Part shown: positions 1 to 8,177 of the stretch, one piece after another
Numbering within the stretch: the stretch's first letter is position 1
Layout of the letters: each line of letters starts with the position of its first letter
Origin: an uncultured Ruminobacter sp.
GTDB lineage: Bacteria > Pseudomonadota > Gammaproteobacteria > Enterobacterales > Succinivibrionaceae
Direction of reading: 5' to 3'
NCBI GenBank assembly: GCA_902776415.1
Contig: CACYPY010000019.1
Location: 1-60,535, forward strand
Length of the DNA: 60,535 nt
Program-made: the position numbers and the translations under genes
The notes under the pieces: model-generated
The model's database searches: none
What the model was told of the DNA's origin: nothing
Seen by the model: only the letters and a program-made list of their open reading frames with translations

Positions 1-296
1 TGAAGACAGATCCAAGGCCGGAACTGTTGTTATCTGCCGCACAGGCAGCTTAGAAAGAGGATACGCTGATATCGCAGTACATTCTGGCGTTATCTGCCGC
101 ACAGGCAGCTTAGAAATCCGGAAACAAAAAAGGGGGCGAAATCCGCCCGTTATCTGCCGCACAGGCAGCTTAGAAAAGCTGGCACAAACGTCCCGCCGAT
201 CAGAATGAGTTATCTGCCGCACAGGCAACTTAGAAACGTTGACGGGATCACCGATGATGTTTTTGACTGTTATCTGCTGCACAGACGGCTTAAATT
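1..296 (+). CRISPR. CRISPR array, type I-F-like repeat, trailer end
   Basis: Five 28-bp repeats lie at 29-56, 89-116, 149-176, 209-236 and 269-296, separated by four 32-bp spacers (57-88, 117-148, 177-208, 237-268); bases 1-28 are part of a further spacer cut by the window edge. The repeat begins GTTATCTGCC and ends CTTAGAAA, with a short internal palindrome (CTGCC/GGCAG). Repeat and spacer lengths and sequence fit the I-F (Csy) type. The fourth repeat has one change and the last is degenerate, which marks the trailer, so the leader and newest spacers lie to the left outside the window. No cas gene is present here, so the type call rests on the repeat alone. Confidence 0.96.
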
Positions 297-593
297 GCTA
301 CCGGGGATGATTACTGCACTTATCCCCAGGCACTGTCAAAAACCACAAGCCTGACCACCCTTTAAAAAACGCCATTCTCCTGTTACGCTCCCGGCACCTC
401 ACTGAAGTCGCCTCTAACTTATCCACGGTTACGGTGAACAAAACTGTGAATTACGGATTTTTTTCAAAAAGCGAAAAAATAGTTCTTGATTTTCTGTCCG
501 GGGATGCTTTAGCGGCATTCCGAACAGATTCGGACAACCGGAGAAGCAGCAGGATATCCCTTGCAAATCAAGGCTCTGCAACTGCGAACAGCA
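297..593. other. intergenic stretch downstream of the CRISPR array
   Basis: No convincing gene. Two overlapping plus-strand open frames here run into the antisense of the next gene and lack ribosome binding sites. Two DnaA-box-like 9-mers (near 319 and 419) are too few and too degenerate to call an origin. Confidence 0.5.
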
Positions 594-1379
594 TTAATCT
601 CCGATGCAAACCAGGGGGCCGGCAGACAAACCGATATGCGACACCGGAAACGTGGCTACCAGATCATCGTCACGATAAACGTAAATCCGATCCCCGATAT
701 ACTTGACCAGAAGCTTCATACCGCAAAAACCGCGGGGAAGCTCATACCTAGAACCGTGGTACTCCATGATCCCCTGCTGATCAACAAGACAGTACTCTCC
801 CGGTAAAATAAGATAACCGCTTTCGGAAACAAGATCCTTTCCGGATTTTCTCTTTTCTCCGGCAACCACGATCCCGGAATCCTCAATTCTCCGGATTGGC
901 GGTATTTCCCCGGCCAGAGCGGATACCACCTTCTGAATGTCATAAAGATCCTCCAGAACACCGGAATAGTCCTTCAACCTGCGTACCAGCATATCCAGCG
1001 GGATTTCCCGGTCAAGACCGATCTTCATGGCCACAACCTGAAGATCCGGACGACTGGCCAGCCAGCTCCTGCCATAAGGGGTATCGGAAACCCCGCGCCA
1101 GAAAGAAAGATCGTCCGGGGTATCCCTTTCAACAATATAAATAATGCTGCCAGGCTGATGCGGCAGAAAAAGCCCGGAGATCTCAATAAAGTCCCAGAAA
1201 GTCTCCGCGGTTACCATATCCCGGGTCAGCACCTCCGCATTAAACCCGGCACCGGCCCTGAAGGAGCCCAGAAAACAAAGCTCCAGCTCGTCTCCGGAGG
1301 ACAGGCGGAAATGCACGCGGGACTTTCCGAAAACCAGAAGAAAATCCTCGGGCGCTCTGACGTCAGAAAAAGCCGGCAT
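594..1379 (-). CDS. unknown protein with transposase-like C-terminal barrel
   Basis: 261 residues from the ATG at 1379, chosen over the upstream TTG because GGGGGA sits 9 bases before it. The last 65 residues (around EYCLVDQQG, YELPRGFCG, IYVYRDDDL) resemble the small beta-barrel at the C-terminus of IS21 IstA and Mu-type transposases. The N-terminal two thirds is rich in strands and might be a remnant of the integrase core, but I see no DDE triad. No partner ATPase (istB) or inverted repeats are visible. It may be a domesticated or decayed transposase; the position next to a CRISPR array may be chance. I do not recognise a function. Confidence 0.6.
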   Translation of the reverse strand: MPAFSDVRAPEDFLLVFGKSRVHFRLSSGDELELCFLGSFRAGAGFNAEVLTRDMVTAETFWDFIEISGLFLPHQPGSIIYIVERDTPDDLSFWRGVSDTPYGRSWLASRPDLQVVAMKIGLDREIPLDMLVRRLKDYSGVLEDLYDIQKVVSALAGEIPPIRRIEDSGIVVAGEKRKSGKDLVSESGYLILPGEYCLVDQQGIMEYHGSRYELPRGFCGMKLLVKYIGDRIYVYRDDDLVATFPVSHIGLSAGPLVCIGD

Positions 1380-1481
1380 ATTAAAAAGTCCCCCAAAAAC
1401 AACCAAAACCCTTCTTGCATTCCGAGTATACCGGATTTGACGAAGTTTTTGGGAGTCATTCCTTTCTTCTCAAAAAAATTC

Positions 1482-1511
1482 TTGCACAAAACGCATTTCC
1501 GGAATTAAAAT
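1482..1511 (+). promoter_or_regulatory. candidate trp promoter
   Basis: TTGCAC (1482-1487) and TAAAAT (1506-1511) are 18 bases apart and lie 50 bases before the trp leader peptide. The -10 is good (5 of 6), the -35 weak. A GTTA...TAAC dyad just downstream could be an operator for a Trp repressor, but it does not match the CTAG-containing consensus closely. Confidence 0.45.
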
Positions 1512-1561
1512 CCCTGATGTTAGTTTCTTTAACCCCAAAAAGAATTTTGAGGTTTGATGTT

Positions 1562-1627
1562 ATGTACACTGTGGCCTTTTACGCTTTACTTTCCTGGTGG
1601 CGCACTCGTTCCTGCGAGTGGGGCTGA
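1562..1627 (+). CDS. trpL: trp operon leader peptide
   Basis: A 21-codon ORF with GAGG 9 bases before its ATG. It carries tandem Trp codons at positions 12-13 (1595-1600) and a third Trp at position 20, and it ends within the attenuator structure upstream of trpE. Ribosome stalling at the Trp codons when charged tRNA-Trp is short would free the downstream antiterminator, as in the enteric trp operons. The peptide itself has no other expected role. Confidence 0.95.
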   Translation: MYTVAFYALLSWWRTRSCEWG

Positions 1628-1684
1628 GTCGTGCATTTTTGACGAATTTCATAAAAGGACCCGCTCGTAACAGCGGGTTTTTTT
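1603..1684 (+). promoter_or_regulatory. trp attenuator with mutually exclusive hairpins
   Basis: Region 1:2 is CACTCG (1603-1608) pairing with CGAGTG (1615-1620). Region 3:4 is ACCCGCT (1659-1665) pairing with AGCGGGT (1672-1678), followed by seven T: an intrinsic terminator. The alternative 2:3 antiterminator is CGAGTGGG (1615-1622) with CCCGCTCG (1660-1667), seven Watson-Crick pairs and one G-U. The leader peptide reads through region 1 and stops in front of region 3. All elements of classical Trp attenuation are therefore visible. Confidence 0.93.
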
Positions 1685-1710
1685 GTTCAAATTCAAGGAT
1701 AAGAGATCAT

Positions 1711-3273
1711 ATGAGTAATACAAAACTTTCAGCTGAGACAGGATACGTACAGGATCCTCTGGCGTTGTTCTATGACCTTACCGATTCCGGGAATCAGAAA
1801 AACAACATTCTTCTCGAATCCCTGGAAATACACACCAAGTCCGGTAATCAAAGCATTCTGGGAATCAGCAGCGCCCTCAGAATCAGCTGTCTGGGCCGCC
1901 GTGTGTATATCAAGGCACTTAACCGCAACGGTTCCGGAGCCCTCGCAAAACTCCTTCCCCTGCTTCCAGGCGCGGTAACCGTAATTCCGGAAAGCGACAA
2001 TGTCACCGTGCTGGAATATCCGGAAACCGACCGGAATCAGGATGAGGATTCCCGGCTTCAGGGACTGACGGTGCTGGACTGCCTCCGGAAGATCCTCCTG
2101 ATTGAGCCGGAGACCGGAAGCCGCGAGGACAATCTTCTTGGCGGGGTATTCGGCTATGACCTTATTACTTCCGTGGAAAATCTTCCTGATGTTAATGACG
2201 GTTCAAACACCTGCCCGGATTACTGCTTTTACCTTATCGATACCTGGATTACCGTTAATCACAAAGAACGATCCAGTACCGTAAACGCCATCTCCTATCA
2301 GGAATCGGAGACCCCGGCGCTTCGTAACAGGGTCAGCGCTCTGACCGCCAGGCTTGACAATTACGAAGAGGTACAGCGTCCCGCAGAAATTCCTCTGGGA
2401 GACGCGCATATCGCTGTCAATGTCAGCGACAGCGACTTCTGCGGCATTGTGGAACAGATGAAAGGATATATCTTCCAGGGCGACGTGTTCCAGGTGGTGC
2501 CCTCCCGAACATTTTCCATTCCCTGCCCGTCCCCGATAAATGCCTACCATTACCTTAAAAAGACCAATCCGTCCCCCTACATGTTCTTCATGTCGGACGA
2601 AGACTTCATCATTTTCGGGGCCTCTCCGGAAAGCTCGGTGAAGTACACCAGGAATACCAACGAGGTGCAGATGTACCCCATCGCCGGCACCAGGGGCCGC
2701 GGCAGAAAGTCCGACGGATCCGTGGACCTGGATCTGGACAGCAAAATCGAGCTGGAACTCCGCCGGGACATCAAGGAAAACGCCGAGCATCTCATGCTGG
2801 TGGATCTGGCCCGCAACGATATCGCCCGCATCAGCGTTCCCGGCACCAGATACGTTCCGGATCTCCTGAATGTTGACCGCTACAGTCATGTAATGCATCT
2901 GGTATCGCGGGTGGTGGGGCAGCTCCGTCCCGAACTGGACGCTCTCCACGCCTATCAGGCCTGCCTTAATATGGGCACCCTGACCGGAGCCCCGAAAATC
3001 AGAGCGACCGAAATCATCCGGGCAACCGAAAAGGAACGCCGCGGGAGCTACGGCGGAGCCATCGGCTTCCTCACCGGCGCGGGCGATATGGACACCTCCA
3101 TCGTTATCAGATCAGCCTTTGTTAAAAACGGCATGGCCCATGTTCAGGCAGGCTGCGGCGTAGTCTACGATTCCAATCCGGAGGACGAGGCCGATGAAAC
3201 CCGCAAAAAGGCAGCGGCTGTTCTGAATGCCATTGCACTCGCTCACCACAAAACTATGAAGGAGATTCAGTAA
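1711..3273 (+). CDS. trpE: anthranilate synthase component I
   Basis: 520 residues from the ATG at 1711 (AAGGAT upstream); the longer open frame to 1597 reads through the attenuator and is not used. TrpE makes anthranilate from chorismate and ammonia supplied by TrpG, the first step of tryptophan synthesis in the cytoplasm. The Trp-feedback motif LLES is seen near residues 34-37, PIAGTRGRG near 323 and GTLTGAPK near 422, and the length is normal. It is first of trpEGDC(F), one base before trpG, and is controlled by the trpL attenuator. Confidence 0.98.
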   Translation: MSNTKLSAETGYVQDPLALFYDLTDSGNQKNNILLESLEIHTKSGNQSILGISSALRISCLGRRVYIKALNRNGSGALAKLLPLLPGAVTVIPESDNVTVLEYPETDRNQDEDSRLQGLTVLDCLRKILLIEPETGSREDNLLGGVFGYDLITSVENLPDVNDGSNTCPDYCFYLIDTWITVNHKERSSTVNAISYQESETPALRNRVSALTARLDNYEEVQRPAEIPLGDAHIAVNVSDSDFCGIVEQMKGYIFQGDVFQVVPSRTFSIPCPSPINAYHYLKKTNPSPYMFFMSDEDFIIFGASPESSVKYTRNTNEVQMYPIAGTRGRGRKSDGSVDLDLDSKIELELRRDIKENAEHLMLVDLARNDIARISVPGTRYVPDLLNVDRYSHVMHLVSRVVGQLRPELDALHAYQACLNMGTLTGAPKIRATEIIRATEKERRGSYGGAIGFLTGAGDMDTSIVIRSAFVKNGMAHVQAGCGVVYDSNPEDEADETRKKAAAVLNAIALAHHKTMKEIQ

Positions 3274-3274
3274 T

Positions 3275-3856
3275 ATGGCCTCTATCATCTTTATGGATAA
3301 CTTTGACTCCTTCACCTACAATCTGGTGGACCTCTTCAGGAGTCTGGGTCATCAGGTTACCGTCTACCGGAATTCCATTTCCGCGGACACCGTTATCAGC
3401 GCTCTCGAAAACGCCTCCGGCACCCCGCTTCTGGTGCTGTCCCCAGGCCCCGGCACCCCCGAAGCCGCCGGTTCCATGCCCGAGCTTATCAGCAAGGCCG
3501 CCGGACGTTTTCCGATCCTGGGCATCTGTCTCGGTCACCAGGCCATCTGCCAGTACTACGGTGGCACCGTGGGACCGGCAGGAGAGATCATGCATGGCAA
3601 AATCTCCCTTATCGAACATACCGGAAAGGACATGTTTGCAGGAATTCCCTCCCCAATGCCCGTAGCCCGCTACCATTCCCTGGCAGCCACCTACGTTCCT
3701 GACAATCTCGAGGAAATTGCCTCCTTCCACGGTATCTGCATGGCGGTGCTTAACCGCAAAGACCGGGTACTCGGCTTTCAGTTCCATCCGGAGTCGGTAA
3801 TGACCACCAGAGGAGCCGAGCTTCTTATAAACAGCATTAAATTTCTGACAGAATAA
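3275..3856 (+). CDS. trpG: anthranilate synthase component II (glutamine amidotransferase)
   Basis: 193 residues, a class I amidotransferase that releases ammonia from glutamine and passes it to TrpE. The N-terminus carries DNFDSFTYNLVD, the nucleophile motif GICLGHQ (Cys near 85) and the GFQFHPESV His-Glu pair near 168. It starts one base after trpE with GGAG overlapping the trpE end, which implies translational coupling. Unlike in E. coli it is not fused to trpD, a state found in Vibrio, Aeromonas and relatives. A pabA role in folate synthesis is possible in addition, but the operon position supports trpG. Confidence 0.97.
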   Translation: MASIIFMDNFDSFTYNLVDLFRSLGHQVTVYRNSISADTVISALENASGTPLLVLSPGPGTPEAAGSMPELISKAAGRFPILGICLGHQAICQYYGGTVGPAGEIMHGKISLIEHTGKDMFAGIPSPMPVARYHSLAATYVPDNLEEIASFHGICMAVLNRKDRVLGFQFHPESVMTTRGAELLINSIKFLTE

Positions 3857-3875
3857 ACAGGAGAGTTTTTCAAAA

Positions 3876-4898
3876 ATGTCATTTCCTATTGCCGAAAAGC
3901 TTTATAAGGGAAAAGATCTCACCAGGGAGGAAACTCTGGAGCTTTTTCAGGATATTTTTGCCGGCAACATCGATCCGGTACTCTTAAGCTCGGTGCTCAC
4001 CGCCCTCAAGATCAAAGGCGAAACCCCGGTGGAAATCGCCGCTGCGGCCACCGCCATGATCGGCGCCGCCGTTCCGTTTGAACAGAACCGGGAATTTGCC
4101 GTGGGCGAGATCGTCGGTACCGGCGGTGACGGACACAACACCATCAATATCTCCACCATGAGTGCCGTGGTGGCTTCCTCACTGGGGCTTCACATCGCCA
4201 AGCACGGCAATCGCGGCGTTTCCTCCAAGTCCGGTGCCTCTGATTTTCTGGAGGCCTTCGGGGTCAATATCAGAATGACTCCGGAGCAGGCCTTCCGCTG
4301 TCTTGACAGTATCGGCCTCACCTTCCTGTTTGCCCAGGTCTATCACAGCGGCATGAAGTATGCCGGTCCCGTCCGGAAAATCCTGGGAACCCGCACCATC
4401 TTCAATATTCTGGGACCTTTGACCAATCCTTCCCGCCCTGACTACATGGTAATGGGCGTGTACTCCAAGGAGCTTATCGGCCCCATGGCTCAGGCACTGC
4501 ATCAGCTGGGCATGAAAAAAGCCCTGGTGGTCTGGGGCTCCGGCATTGACGAAATAGCGGTGCACGGCCCTTCCTATGCGGCAATGCTTGATAACGGCGT
4601 CATCACCTCCCGGATCATCACTCCGGAGGAATTCGGTCTTGATACCTATACGCTGGACGATATCAGGGGCGGAGACCCCGCTGAAAACGTGGAAATCGCC
4701 AGAAAAATCTTCTCCGGAAAGGGAACTCCGGCCCAGACCGCCGCCGTGGCGGCCAACGCCGGAGCACTTCTCTTTATCGGCGGCAAGGCGCAGTCACTTC
4801 GGGAAGGTGCCGACATGGTCAGGGAGCAGCTGGCAAACGGCGGAGCCCTTCGGCAGATTCAGGAATTTGCCCGTCTCAGCAAAATGATGGAGGCCTAG
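3876..4898 (+). CDS. trpD: anthranilate phosphoribosyltransferase
   Basis: 340 residues, the usual family length. It joins anthranilate to PRPP to form phosphoribosylanthranilate. The PRPP-binding signature GTGGDGHNT is at about residues 81-89, and AKHGNRGVSSKSGASD follows, as in the family. AGGAGAG precedes the ATG. The TAG stop is followed immediately by the GTG of trpC/F, so the two are translated in tandem. Confidence 0.97.
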   Translation: MSFPIAEKLYKGKDLTREETLELFQDIFAGNIDPVLLSSVLTALKIKGETPVEIAAAATAMIGAAVPFEQNREFAVGEIVGTGGDGHNTINISTMSAVVASSLGLHIAKHGNRGVSSKSGASDFLEAFGVNIRMTPEQAFRCLDSIGLTFLFAQVYHSGMKYAGPVRKILGTRTIFNILGPLTNPSRPDYMVMGVYSKELIGPMAQALHQLGMKKALVVWGSGIDEIAVHGPSYAAMLDNGVITSRIITPEEFGLDTYTLDDIRGGDPAENVEIARKIFSGKGTPAQTAAVAANAGALLFIGGKAQSLREGADMVREQLANGGALRQIQEFARLSKMMEA

Positions 4899-6386
4899 GT
4901 GTCAGATCCCAAGCCGCTGACTCCGGGCTCGGAGCTTTGCTCCGAGCTCCGGGAAAACCCGGATATTAATGCCGCATCGGTGGACGGAAACGTTCTTGCG
5001 ACAATTCTGAATGCCAAACCCGGCTGGATTCGGGAAATGAAGAAACGTTTCCCATGGGAGGAAATATCCCGGAATCTGCCTGTGAGCGACCGATCCTTTT
5101 ACGAAGCTCTTTCCCGGGGCAAAACCCGTTTCATTCTGGAATGCAAGAAGGCATCTCCGTCCCGGGGACTGATCCGGCCCGACTTTGACCCGGTGGCCAT
5201 TGCCAGAGTATATGAAAACTATGCCGCGGCAATTTCCGTGCTCGCCGATGAAAAGTTTTTCCAGGGGAAATACGAATATATCCGGGATGTAAGGAATGCC
5301 GTACGGCAGCCGGTACTCTGCAAGGACTTCATTTATGATCCCTACCAGGTGCTCCTGGCCCGATATTTCGGGGGAGATGCCATTCTCCTGATGCTGTCGG
5401 TGCTTACTGACGAGGCCTATCTCCGGCTGGCGGATCTGGCTCATTCCCTGGGAATGGGGATCCTTACCGAGGCCTCCGGAGAGGAGGAAATCGCGAGAGC
5501 CGTCAGACTGGGAGCCCGGGTTATCGGCATTAACAACCGGAATCTCCGCAATCTCTCGGTGGATCTGGGCCGGGTGGCCGAGATGGCACGGCTGATCCCC
5601 GAAGACCGTATCGCCATAAGCGAATCCGGAATCCGTTCCCATGACGAAATCCTGAAACTTAAGGGACACGTCAAAGGATTTCTTATCGGAAGCACTCTGA
5701 CGGCCAGTCCTGACGTGGAGCTTGCGGTACGCCGGGTGATTATCGGCGAAAACAAGGTCTGCGGAATCACAAGACCCCGTGATGCCATCAACACCTGGCT
5801 GGCGGGATTTGTCTGGAACGGGCTGATTTTTGCAAAAAAATCCCCCCGCGCGGTAACTCCGGAACAGGCCCGGGAGATTATCTTCGCAGCCAGAACTGCC
5901 GGAGGACGGCAGGGATTTGTCGGGGTTTTTGTGAATGAAGACAGGTCAGTCGTGGCAGGACTGGCCCGGGAACTGGGACTCGCTGCCGTACAGCTTCACG
6001 GAAACGAGGATTCTGAATATGTCCGGAAACTCAGGGATTTGCTGCCCCGGGAATGCGGGATCTGGAAAGCGGTTCCGATAGGAAACTCCGGATTTCCGGA
6101 AAACGCTGTCAGGGAATGGCTGAACACCATAGACCGGGTGGTTCTGGACACCAGTTCAGGAAACGCCTTCGGCGGTACCGGAAAATCCTTCGACTGGAAG
6201 AGCATTTCCCTTGGGGATCGCTCCCGGGTAACCGTGGCCGGAGGTCTCTCTCCCGACAATATCGCGGTGGCCGCACAGGAAAGCTCCGCTTCGGGCTACG
6301 ACTTTAACAGCGGTCTTGAAGAAGCTCCGGGAATAAAGTCCGAGGATCAAATATTCCGGGCCATGACAGTGCTTCGGGATTACTGA
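4899..6386 (+). CDS. trpCF: bifunctional indole-3-glycerol-phosphate synthase / phosphoribosylanthranilate isomerase
   Basis: 495 residues from a GTG directly abutting the trpD stop. Residues about 1-280 are the IGPS barrel (ILECKKASPSRG, GINNRNL, ISESGI). Residues about 285-495 are the PRAI barrel, with the catalytic Cys in KVCGITRP near 287 and the catalytic Asp in VVLDTSSGN near 416. The fusion is typical of gammaproteobacteria. The N-terminus is some 40 residues longer than in E. coli. A terminator follows, so trpB and trpA are not in this operon. Confidence 0.97.
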   Translation: MSDPKPLTPGSELCSELRENPDINAASVDGNVLATILNAKPGWIREMKKRFPWEEISRNLPVSDRSFYEALSRGKTRFILECKKASPSRGLIRPDFDPVAIARVYENYAAAISVLADEKFFQGKYEYIRDVRNAVRQPVLCKDFIYDPYQVLLARYFGGDAILLMLSVLTDEAYLRLADLAHSLGMGILTEASGEEEIARAVRLGARVIGINNRNLRNLSVDLGRVAEMARLIPEDRIAISESGIRSHDEILKLKGHVKGFLIGSTLTASPDVELAVRRVIIGENKVCGITRPRDAINTWLAGFVWNGLIFAKKSPRAVTPEQAREIIFAARTAGGRQGFVGVFVNEDRSVVAGLARELGLAAVQLHGNEDSEYVRKLRDLLPRECGIWKAVPIGNSGFPENAVREWLNTIDRVVLDTSSGNAFGGTGKSFDWKSISLGDRSRVTVAGGLSPDNIAVAAQESSASGYDFNSGLEEAPGIKSEDQIFRAMTVLRDY

Positions 6387-6409
6387 CGGGAAGCCGCAGT
6401 TCCGTAAAG

Positions 6410-6433
6410 CCCGATTCTGACAGAATCGGGTTT
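6410..6433 (+). terminator. intrinsic terminator after trpCF
   Basis: A perfect 9-bp stem CCCGATTCT/AGAATCGGG with loop GAC, followed by a short T tract. It closes the trp operon 24 bases after trpCF. Confidence 0.8.
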
Positions 6434-6738
6434 ATGTATTTCCTGCACTGAACGATTTTGTTTTCCTGTTAATTCCGATAACCTTATTACCCCGGCATTT
6501 CCGGATCTGCAACCGACACCTCTTCCGAAAACATCCCTTGTCGCCACTCTTTCATCCGGCACTGCATTTTCCTCGTTCATGGATATTCCCGGAGAATTTG
6601 CCTTACCGGTGTGCGCCGTAAACAGGGACAAAGCATTTTTCTCTGTAACGGAGAGCACCGGACACAATTTTCTGTGTTCTGTGAGAGACGGCAGGCTTCC
6701 GTTCTGTCTGTCTGGCTGCTTCCCGGGACAATATAACT
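6434..6738. other. intergenic stretch, no supported gene
   Basis: Both strands happen to be open: a minus frame 6380-6667 that would run back over the trp terminator, and a plus frame of about 110 codons ending at 6744 with no start codon until about 6578. Neither has a ribosome binding site or a recognisable motif, so this may be decayed coding sequence. Confidence 0.4.
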
Positions 6739-7074
6739 CTATTTCACCGTAAAAAAACTTTCTCCGCCGGTTTTCAGGGTAATCTGGCGGACACCTGCCG
6801 GGTATTCATGAAATTCCTGCTTTTTGCCGGTTCTGGTTTCAATAAGCAGATCAAATTTGTCCGAAGCCACCTCAATGGCAAGAGAACAGGACTGTTTGCT
6901 TCCGAGATGCCGCCCTTTAATGAGATTCTTTCCCCAGTCCGGGCTGTCCGGTGCTGCCGTATAAATTCCGGTAATGTCATGCTCGGAATTATTGGCCAGG
7001 ATAAATGCTCCGGCATTCTCCGCCAGTAAAAGAGTTCCGGCGCCGATAGCCGTTATAAAACAATTTGTCTTCAT
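6739..7074 (-). CDS. small exported protein of unknown function
   Basis: 111 residues. The first ~24 residues (MKTNCFITAIGAG..., ending ENAGAF) look like a signal peptide, so the protein is probably periplasmic. The mature part (ANNSEHDITGIYTA...DWGKNLIKG...FDLLIETRTGK) matches a pattern I know from small bacterial secreted proteins of unknown function, with one compact beta-rich domain. It stands alone, convergent with the trp operon, and no partner is evident. The Shine-Dalgarno signal before the ATG is weak. Confidence 0.7.
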   Translation of the reverse strand: MKTNCFITAIGAGTLLLAENAGAFILANNSEHDITGIYTAAPDSPDWGKNLIKGRHLGSKQSCSLAIEVASDKFDLLIETRTGKKQEFHEYPAGVRQITLKTGGESFFTVK

Positions 7075-7667
7075 AAATCGTTATCCGATATTCTTTCCGC
7101 AGCACTTTCCCGGGACAGCTAAACATCCAAAACCTTTAACAGGAAATGTGCCGATAAAGCTTCAGCGCATATGATACCAGCAAGTTATGGTTCTGTCCTC
7201 TGATAACCGCTCCGGGCTCTCAGGCACGGAGAATTCGAACATGGGAAAAAATGACACCCGGGATGCGCAGAGTCCGAAGAATCCTTTGAAACTCTGCCTG
7301 GCCGGGATCGGACTTAAAAACGCGGGAATCCGGAATCGCGCGGCAACCGTCAAAAAATGCCGGGCGGGTCTGACAGGATCTTAAACCGAAACCGGGTCCG
7401 CCTGCAATTTTGAATTCAGGTACCGGAAGGCTCCCCGGTCAGTTCAGGACCCCGGGGTTGAAAACCATAAGGGCCCTTTACAAAAGTGCGGAAAAGCAGT
7501 TAAATTCCGCCTTTACTGACGGTAAAATCAGAAAACCCCGTTCTTCACAAATTTGTGATTGTCCTTGATTACCGGAAAATCATTCTGAAAGGAAAAACGG
7601 AAATCTGCCCATATTGTGCCCTGTCGGCTTTCGAAGTTTTTTTTTGTGTTTAAAAGAGTACTCCGCC
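7075..7667. other. long intergenic stretch, no supported gene
   Basis: About 590 bases with short open frames on both strands but no ribosome binding site, start or motif that I can support. A GC-rich dyad (CCCCGG 7433-7438 / CCGGGG 7452-7457) lacks a T tract. It may hold promoters for the flanking divergent genes. Confidence 0.4.
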
Positions 7668-8042
7668 ATGATAGCCCTGTCTTTCGGAAACGAATGCTTT
7701 AACTGTAAAAACAGCGAAGAAATGGCCACTCTTGTCATTGCCCCGAAATCGGATTTTGCATCACTTGAGGAATTCACGGACGCCGCTCTCGGATTCCTTG
7801 AAGCTCAGGGGGAGTACGGCGACTGGATTCCCTTCTTCAAAAACCGGATCTTCACTCCCGCCGATAAAGAAAGCCTTGACTGGATGAAGTCCCGGATTGA
7901 AGCCATGAACAGAAACGTAACCGTCACCGGAGTCCCGTTTGAAAAAGCCGTTCATATCATCCCGCCGGAGCGGGACGACATCACACTGGGAATTGAAACC
8001 GCGTCCGAGTATATTTTCTGGAACTGGGGTACCTCCGTATAA
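7668..8042 (+). CDS. hypothetical protein, 124 residues
   Basis: The ATG at 7668 is preferred over the TTG at 7614; a weak GAG lies 12 bases upstream. The protein is acidic, has no signal peptide or membrane segment and carries two cysteines near the N-terminus (ECFNCKN). The C-terminus is WNWGTSV. It may be a small cytoplasmic protein of one alpha/beta domain; I do not recognise it. It lies 135 bases before coaA on the same strand. Confidence 0.6.
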   Translation: MIALSFGNECFNCKNSEEMATLVIAPKSDFASLEEFTDAALGFLEAQGEYGDWIPFFKNRIFTPADKESLDWMKSRIEAMNRNVTVTGVPFEKAVHIIPPERDDITLGIETASEYIFWNWGTSV

Positions 8043-8177
8043 AACCGGGGTTCCCCTTTTACGGAATCCCGCGAATCTTCCTTGCCTCCCCGGGGTTTTC
8101 TGCCGATAATGGGGACTCGCCGAAGCGCCGCTTCATCCTGAAGAAATAACGGCGTCATTCAGGAAAGGAGAAGATAT

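Noticed and set aside
319..427. DnaA-box-like 9-mers as a replication origin
   Set aside because: Only two degenerate copies and no AT-rich unwinding region or dnaA/dnaN neighbours.
6380..6667. 95-codon minus-strand open frame after trpCF
   Set aside because: It runs over the trp terminator and has no motif or ribosome binding site.
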